Below, piece after piece: positions 6,927-10,556 of a stretch of DNA of 10,556 nt (positions are counted from its first letter, which is position 1; every line of letters starts with the position of its first letter). The translations under genes and the position numbers were made by a program. The stretch comes from CAYYNP01 sp964472545 (GTDB lineage: Bacteria; Planctomycetota; Planctomycetia; Pirellulales; Thermoguttaceae): positions 1-10,556 of the forward strand of contig CAYYNP010000335.1 of assembly GCA_964472545.1 (NCBI GenBank). Direction: 5' to 3'. The notes below the pieces were generated by a model that searched no databases, was not told where the DNA came from, and saw only the letters and a program-made list of their open reading frames with translations.

Positions 6927-8918
6927 GTGGAGCCCGACTTGCCCGCCGAGATAAAACACCCTGATGAGGTATACAGCAAGAAAACCCCGGGGGGGCTTCG
7001 CTCGCGGAGTTTCCTCGGCCTGCTGCTGACGCAATTCCTGGGTGCGACCAACGACAACACGCTCCGCTGGCTGATCCTGCCGATCGCCCGCGATATGTTC
7101 GACTCCGCGCACCACAACGCCGTGCTGGCGATCGGGGGCGTGTGTGCCGTGTTGCCTTATGTGCTGCTGGCGGCGCCGGCCGGCTATCTGGCCGACCGGT
7201 TCGACAAACGGACGGTGATCGTCGGCTGCAAGGTGACCGAGTTGGCCATCGTGTTGCTGGGCGTCGCCGCGATCCTCTTCGGCAATCCCTACCTGCTGTT
7301 CGTCGTCATCGCTCTGATCGGCTCGCTGGGCACGATCTTCGCGCCGTCGAAATACGGCTGCATTCCCGAGATCGTCCGCGCCGATCGCGTTCCGGCAGCC
7401 AACGGGCTGATCGGACTGACGACCGTGTTGGCGATTGTCGCGGGCACGGTCGCGGCCGGGTTCCTCTTCGACCTGACCGCGCCCGACGGACGCCACCTGT
7501 GGTGGATCCCGGCGATCGTGTTGGTGGCCACGTCGGTCGTAGGGCTGGCGTGCAGTCTGTCGATCTGCAGGTTGAAGGCTGCCAACCCCACGCGGACCTT
7601 CCCCGTCGACGTCCCGCAACAGACGTTCCGCGACTTGGCCACGCTGGTCTCCAATCGGGCGTTGCTGCTGGTCGCCCTGGGAGCCGCGATCTTCTGGGGC
7701 CTCGGCGTGTTGGGTCAGTTGAATATCGACCGCTTCGTCAACAACGATCTGCTGGCCACCGCGGCCGAAGAGGCCAACCAGAAACACGTCGGCATTCTGC
7801 AAGGGATGGTTGCCCTGGGCGTCGGCGTGGGGAGCGTGTTGGCCGGCATGATGTCGCGCGGGCGGATCGAGTTGGGGATTGTCACGCTGGGTACGGCCGG
7901 CATCGCCGTCAGCGCGATCATGCTCTTCGCCGTGCCCGGCACCAACGGCGAGGCCTTCTCGCCGGCCTACTGTGCGAGCCTCTTCTGGCTGCTGTTGCTG
8001 GGGCTGGGGGCCGGCATGTACAACGTCCCCTTGCAGGCCTACCTGCAACAGCGCAGCCCCGAGAAAACGCGCGGCTCGATCCTGGCGGCCAGCAACCTGG
8101 TCATCGCCGGCGGCATGCTGGTGGCGTCCGGGACGTTGTGGCTCTGCGGCGACGTGCTGGGTTTTTCGGCCCGGGCGATCTTCCTGCTGCTCGGCGTGGC
8201 GATGGTACCGGTGCTCGTCTTCTTGCTCTGGCTGTTGCCTGCGGCAACGGCCCGCATGGTGCTCTGGCTGATGGGGCTGATCTGCTATCGCATTCGCGTG
8301 TACGGCAAGGAGAACCTTCCCGAGGAAGGCGGGGCCCTGTTGGTGGCCAACCACGTCACCTGGATCGACGGGCTGCTGATAACCATCTACTGCCCTCGGC
8401 CGATCCGCATGGTGGCCCTGGCCCAATACGTTCGCGAGGGGCTAATCGGCGTGCTGACGCGCGACGTGGGCGTGATCTACATCGAGCCGGGCCGCAAGTC
8501 GGTGATCCGTTCGATTCGCCGCGTCCGCCAGGCGCTCCGCGACGGCGAACTGGTGGGCGTCTTCCCCGAAGGCACCCTCACCCAAGACGGCGAATTGCGT
8601 GAGTTTCAGCCCGGCTTCTTGTCGATGCTTAAGAAGACCGGCGTGCCGGTGATCCCCGTCTACCTGGGCGGGTTGTGGGGCAGCGTGTTCAGTTTCGAGC
8701 GGGGCCGATATTTCTGGAAACTGCCCCGGCGGTGGCCGTATCCCGTCTCGATCCGCATCGGACGGCCGATCGCCCAGCCGAAAGACATCGACGAGGTCCG
8801 CCGGGCGGTGGCCGAATTGGGTGGGGTTGAATTGGCCGACGAATCGGGCGGAGAAGAATCGGGCGGAGTTATATCGGGTGAAGACAAATCGGGCGGGGTT
8901 GAACCGGGAGACCAGTGA
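6927..8918 (+). CDS. lplT-plsC: LplT-like lysophospholipid transporter fused to PlsC acyltransferase
   Basis: A membrane protein of about 663 residues that probably moves lysophospholipids across the inner membrane and re-acylates them. The N-terminal ~430 residues are an MFS transporter: QFLGATNDN at the first helix as in LplT-type proteins, GYLADRFDKR (86-95) as the loop motif, and repeated hydrophobic helices. From about 456 a PlsC domain follows, with NHVTWID (475-481, the HX4D catalytic motif), FPEGT (546-550) and VIPVYLGG. A low-complexity SGG-rich tail (630-663) comes from a minisatellite. In E. coli lplT is separate and PlsC is fused to the ligase in Aas; here PlsC is joined to the transporter and the ligase is separate. 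The start is uncertain: GTG at 6927 is used, TTG at 6939 has GGAG six bases upstream, and no in-frame ATG occurs close to the conserved region. The gene ends in a TGATG overlap with the ligase gene. Confidence 0.88.
   Translation: MEPDLPAEIKHPDEVYSKKTPGGLRSRSFLGLLLTQFLGATNDNTLRWLILPIARDMFDSAHHNAVLAIGGVCAVLPYVLLAAPAGYLADRFDKRTVIVGCKVTELAIVLLGVAAILFGNPYLLFVVIALIGSLGTIFAPSKYGCIPEIVRADRVPAANGLIGLTTVLAIVAGTVAAGFLFDLTAPDGRHLWWIPAIVLVATSVVGLACSLSICRLKAANPTRTFPVDVPQQTFRDLATLVSNRALLLVALGAAIFWGLGVLGQLNIDRFVNNDLLATAAEEANQKHVGILQGMVALGVGVGSVLAGMMSRGRIELGIVTLGTAGIAVSAIMLFAVPGTNGEAFSPAYCASLFWLLLLGLGAGMYNVPLQAYLQQRSPEKTRGSILAASNLVIAGGMLVASGTLWLCGDVLGFSARAIFLLLGVAMVPVLVFLLWLLPAATARMVLWLMGLICYRIRVYGKENLPEEGGALLVANHVTWIDGLLITIYCPRPIRMVALAQYVREGLIGVLTRDVGVIYIEPGRKSVIRSIRRVRQALRDGELVGVFPEGTLTQDGELREFQPGFLSMLKKTGVPVIPVYLGGLWGSVFSFERGRYFWKLPRRWPYPVSIRIGRPIAQPKDIDEVRRAVAELGGVELADESGGEESGGVISGEDKSGGVEPGDQ
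6978..6991. repeat. Right copy of the 14-base direct repeat, inside the transporter 5' end
   Basis: This is an exact second copy of the sequence at 6816-6829. Here it runs on into a longer G tract: four C (6985-6988) then seven G (6989-6995). In the transporter frame it encodes KKTPGG just before the conserved N-terminal helix, so part of the N-terminus appears to be built from repeat sequence. Confidence 0.6.
8814..8915 (+). repeat. 15-base minisatellite at the 3' end of the transporter-acyltransferase gene
   Basis: Seven head-to-tail units: a diverged 15-mer (8814-8828), a 12-base variant (8829-8840), then five 15-mers starting at 8841, 8856, 8871, 8886 and 8901. The typical unit is GAATCGGGCGGAGTT. 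Being a multiple of three it stays in frame and encodes ESGGE, ESGGV, ISGED, KSGGV and EPGDQ. The tail lies beyond the PlsC domain and is probably an unstructured extension. The last unit supplies the Shine-Dalgarno site of the next gene. Confidence 0.85.
8906..8910 (+). promoter_or_regulatory. Shine-Dalgarno site of the ligase gene, within the minisatellite
   Basis: GGGAG ends 7 bases before the ATG at 8918, an ideal spacing. It favours this ATG over the in-frame GTG at 8915. It sits inside the last 15-base unit, before the upstream stop, so translation of the two genes is probably coupled. Confidence 0.7.
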
Positions 8919-10513
8919 TGGACGAACACCAAGCGTCGATGTTGGCCGAGAAGTTTCTGCGGACGTGCCGCGGAAGTATGTTCCGGACCAAGATCTCCGA
9001 CTCCTTCGGCGCCGAACTCACCGGCGCCGCCCTGCTCACCAGGACGTTGATCCTGCGGCGGCTGTTGCGCCGGGAGGTGCTCGCGGCGGACGAACGATAC
9101 GTGGGCCTGTTGCTGCCGCCGTCCGTGCCGGCCGTGGTCACCAACGCCGCACTGACGCTCGACCGGCGGATCGCCGTAAACCTCAACTACACCGTCTCCT
9201 CCGGCGTGATGAACGCCTGCATCGAACAGTGCGGTGTGCGCCACGTGCTCAGCAGCCGCCGGGTGATGGAGAAGCTCGACCTGAAGATCGACGCCGAAGT
9301 GGTCTTCTTGGAAGACCTGCGCGAAAAGCTCAAACTGAGCGACAAGCTGGCCGCCACGGCCCAAGCTTGGGCCATGCCCGTCGGCACCTTGGCCCGCCGG
9401 CTGAAGCTCCACGAAATCGACCCGGACGACGTGCTCACCGTGATCTTCACCTCCGGCTCGACCGGCACGCCCAAGGGCGTGATGCTCACGCATCGCAACG
9501 TGGGCACGAACATCGAAGGCTTCAACTCGGTGATCCGGCTGTCGCGCGAGGACGTGCTGATCGGCATCCTGCCGCTGTTTCATTCGTTCGGCTACACGGC
9601 CACGATGTGGACCGCCTTGACGCTCGAACCGCAGGTGGTCTACCACTACTCGCCGCTGGAAGCCCGGGCGGTGGGTAAGCTCTGCGGCAAACACGGCGTG
9701 ACGATCATGATCGCCACGCCGACGTTCCTCCGCTCCTACACGCGGCGCTGCCGGCCGGAGGATTTCAGGGCCATGCAAGTCGTGCTCACCGGCGCCGAGA
9801 AGCTGCCGGCCGACGTGGCCGACGGATTCGAGAAGAAGTTCTCCGTCCGCCCGATCGAAGGCTACGGCACCACGGAACTCTCGCCGGTGGTGAGCCTCAA
9901 CGTGCCGCCGAGCCGCGCGGTCGGTTCGGCGGCCGGGTGTCGCGAAGGCACCATCGGCAAGCCGATCCCCGGTGTCTCGGCCAAAGTGGTCGATCTCGAC
10001 ACGGGCGAAGACCTTCCGGTGGGCCAGGCCGGCATGCTGCTGATCAAAGGCCCCAACGTGATGAAGGGCTACCTGAACAAGCCGGAGTTGACCGCCGAGG
10101 TAATTCAAGACGGCTGGTATACCACCGGCGACGTGGCCGAGATCGACGCCGAGGGGTTCATCCGCATCACCGGCCGGCTGAGCCGCTTCTCGAAGATCGG
10201 CGGCGAGATGGTGCCGCACATCCGCGTGGAAGAAGAGATCGTCCGCTTGGCCGGGCTCGACGACGAAAGCGAGGTCGGCGTCACAGTGACCGCCGTGCCC
10301 GACCCGCGCAAAGGCGAGAAGCTCGTCGTGCTGCACACCGGCCTGCCGCAAGACCCCAAATCGATCTGCCAAGGGCTGTCCGAGGCCGGGCTGCCGCCGA
10401 TCTGGATCCCCTCGCCCGACAGCTTCCGCCAGATCGAAGCCATCCCCGTGCTGGGCACCGGCAAGACCGACCTGAAAGGGGCCAGGGAAATCGCGCTGGC
10501 CGAGTTCTCATAA
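8918..10513 (+). CDS. aas: Acyl-ACP synthetase/ligase, Aas ligase-domain type (AMP-binding)
   Basis: A 531-residue ANL-superfamily adenylating enzyme, probably activating a fatty acid with ATP and loading it on ACP for the PlsC domain of the preceding gene. Motifs appear in the expected order: FTSGSTGTPKGV (177-188, nucleotide P-loop), LPLFHSFGYT, GYGTTE (315-320), YTTGD with D405, GRLSRFSKIGGEM (hinge region, close to the GRxxRFAKIAGEM pattern of Aas ligase domains), and GTGKTDLKG (513-521) with the catalytic lysine K516. The N-terminal part is shorter than in typical acyl-CoA synthetases, as in the Aas domain. ATG 8918 is chosen for GGGAG seven bases upstream and its one-base overlap with the previous stop. 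By length and family this is a stand-alone ligase; E. coli Aas carries it fused behind PlsC. A generic long-chain acyl-CoA ligase is the alternative, less likely given the neighbour. Confidence 0.9.
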   Translation: MDEHQASMLAEKFLRTCRGSMFRTKISDSFGAELTGAALLTRTLILRRLLRREVLAADERYVGLLLPPSVPAVVTNAALTLDRRIAVNLNYTVSSGVMNACIEQCGVRHVLSSRRVMEKLDLKIDAEVVFLEDLREKLKLSDKLAATAQAWAMPVGTLARRLKLHEIDPDDVLTVIFTSGSTGTPKGVMLTHRNVGTNIEGFNSVIRLSREDVLIGILPLFHSFGYTATMWTALTLEPQVVYHYSPLEARAVGKLCGKHGVTIMIATPTFLRSYTRRCRPEDFRAMQVVLTGAEKLPADVADGFEKKFSVRPIEGYGTTELSPVVSLNVPPSRAVGSAAGCREGTIGKPIPGVSAKVVDLDTGEDLPVGQAGMLLIKGPNVMKGYLNKPELTAEVIQDGWYTTGDVAEIDAEGFIRITGRLSRFSKIGGEMVPHIRVEEEIVRLAGLDDESEVGVTVTAVPDPRKGEKLVVLHTGLPQDPKSICQGLSEAGLPPIWIPSPDSFRQIEAIPVLGTGKTDLKGAREIALAEFS

Positions 10514-10516
10514 AGC

Positions 10517-10533
10517 CGCGACCGGTGGTCGCG
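10517..10533 (+). terminator. Candidate hairpin terminator after the ligase gene
   Basis: CGCGACC (10517-10523) pairs perfectly with GGTCGCG (10527-10533) over a three-base loop, starting four bases after the TAA stop. The 7-bp GC-rich stem and its position suit an operon end, but no T-run follows in the remaining 23 bases. It may be a terminator without a U-tract or simply a stable 3' hairpin. Confidence 0.4.
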
Positions 10534-10556
10534 CCCGGAACGCCGATTATCATCCC

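Noticed and set aside
6830..6966. ATG codons at 6830 and 6868 as starts for the transporter
   Set aside because: Both are in other frames and reach stop codons (near 6962 and 6954) before the conserved transporter sequence; they lie in the palindrome.
6918..8426. 502-codon minus-strand frame opposite the transporter gene
   Set aside because: The translation is rich in Q, H, R, D and G without domains and lies opposite clear MFS and PlsC motifs; typical antisense shadow in GC-rich DNA.
8660..10372. 570-codon minus-strand frame opposite the ligase gene
   Set aside because: No recognisable domain, and the plus strand carries all adenylating-enzyme motifs in order.

Overview
The window looks like chromosomal DNA of a GC-rich planctomycete, probably near the Pirellulales. 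This rests on recognition rather than a search: large secreted PEP-CTERM proteins rich in beta-strand repeats, high GC with long spurious antisense frames, weak use of Shine-Dalgarno sequences at some genes, and REP-like palindromes. There are four convincing genes in two divergent units, and no tRNA, rRNA, CRISPR array, transposase or phage gene.

Minus-strand unit (183-6317, read right to left): two paralogous secreted proteins of 1017 and 1005 residues, 63 bases apart and probably co-transcribed. Each has a signal peptide, an N-terminal W/NW module, one diverged repeat, three complete repeats of exactly 170 residues (510 bases) in the same phase, a conserved C-terminal beta module and a PEP-CTERM sorting tail. 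They are probably cell-surface or extracellular-matrix proteins handled by an exosortase encoded elsewhere. Bases 1-182 downstream hold only small inverted repeats.

Divergent intergenic region (6318-6926, 609 bases): no convincing gene. It carries a candidate sigma70-type promoter facing right (6763-6791) and a near-79-base palindrome (6835-6913) whose arms are each a hairpin preceded by GTGG. That is the layout of two inverted REP units (a BIME). A 14-base direct repeat lies on both sides of it, and the right copy falls inside the start of the next gene.

Plus-strand unit (about 6927-10513): an LplT-like lysophospholipid transporter fused to a PlsC acyltransferase, then an Aas-type acyl-ACP synthetase/ligase whose ATG overlaps the previous stop (TGATG). 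Together they make a complete lysophospholipid salvage route: flip the lysolipid across the membrane, activate a fatty acid, re-acylate. The 3' end of the fusion gene is a 15-base minisatellite whose last unit supplies the ribosome-binding site of the ligase gene. The start of the fusion gene is uncertain: there is no in-frame ATG close to the conserved N-terminus, and a seven-G run separates an out-of-frame ATG from the conserved frame.

The most interesting points are the double-REP palindrome beside the operon start, the doubtful start with its G tract, the two phase-locked repeat proteins with gene-specific repeat homogenisation, and the minisatellite at the coupled gene junction. I see no clear new defence or enzymatic system.
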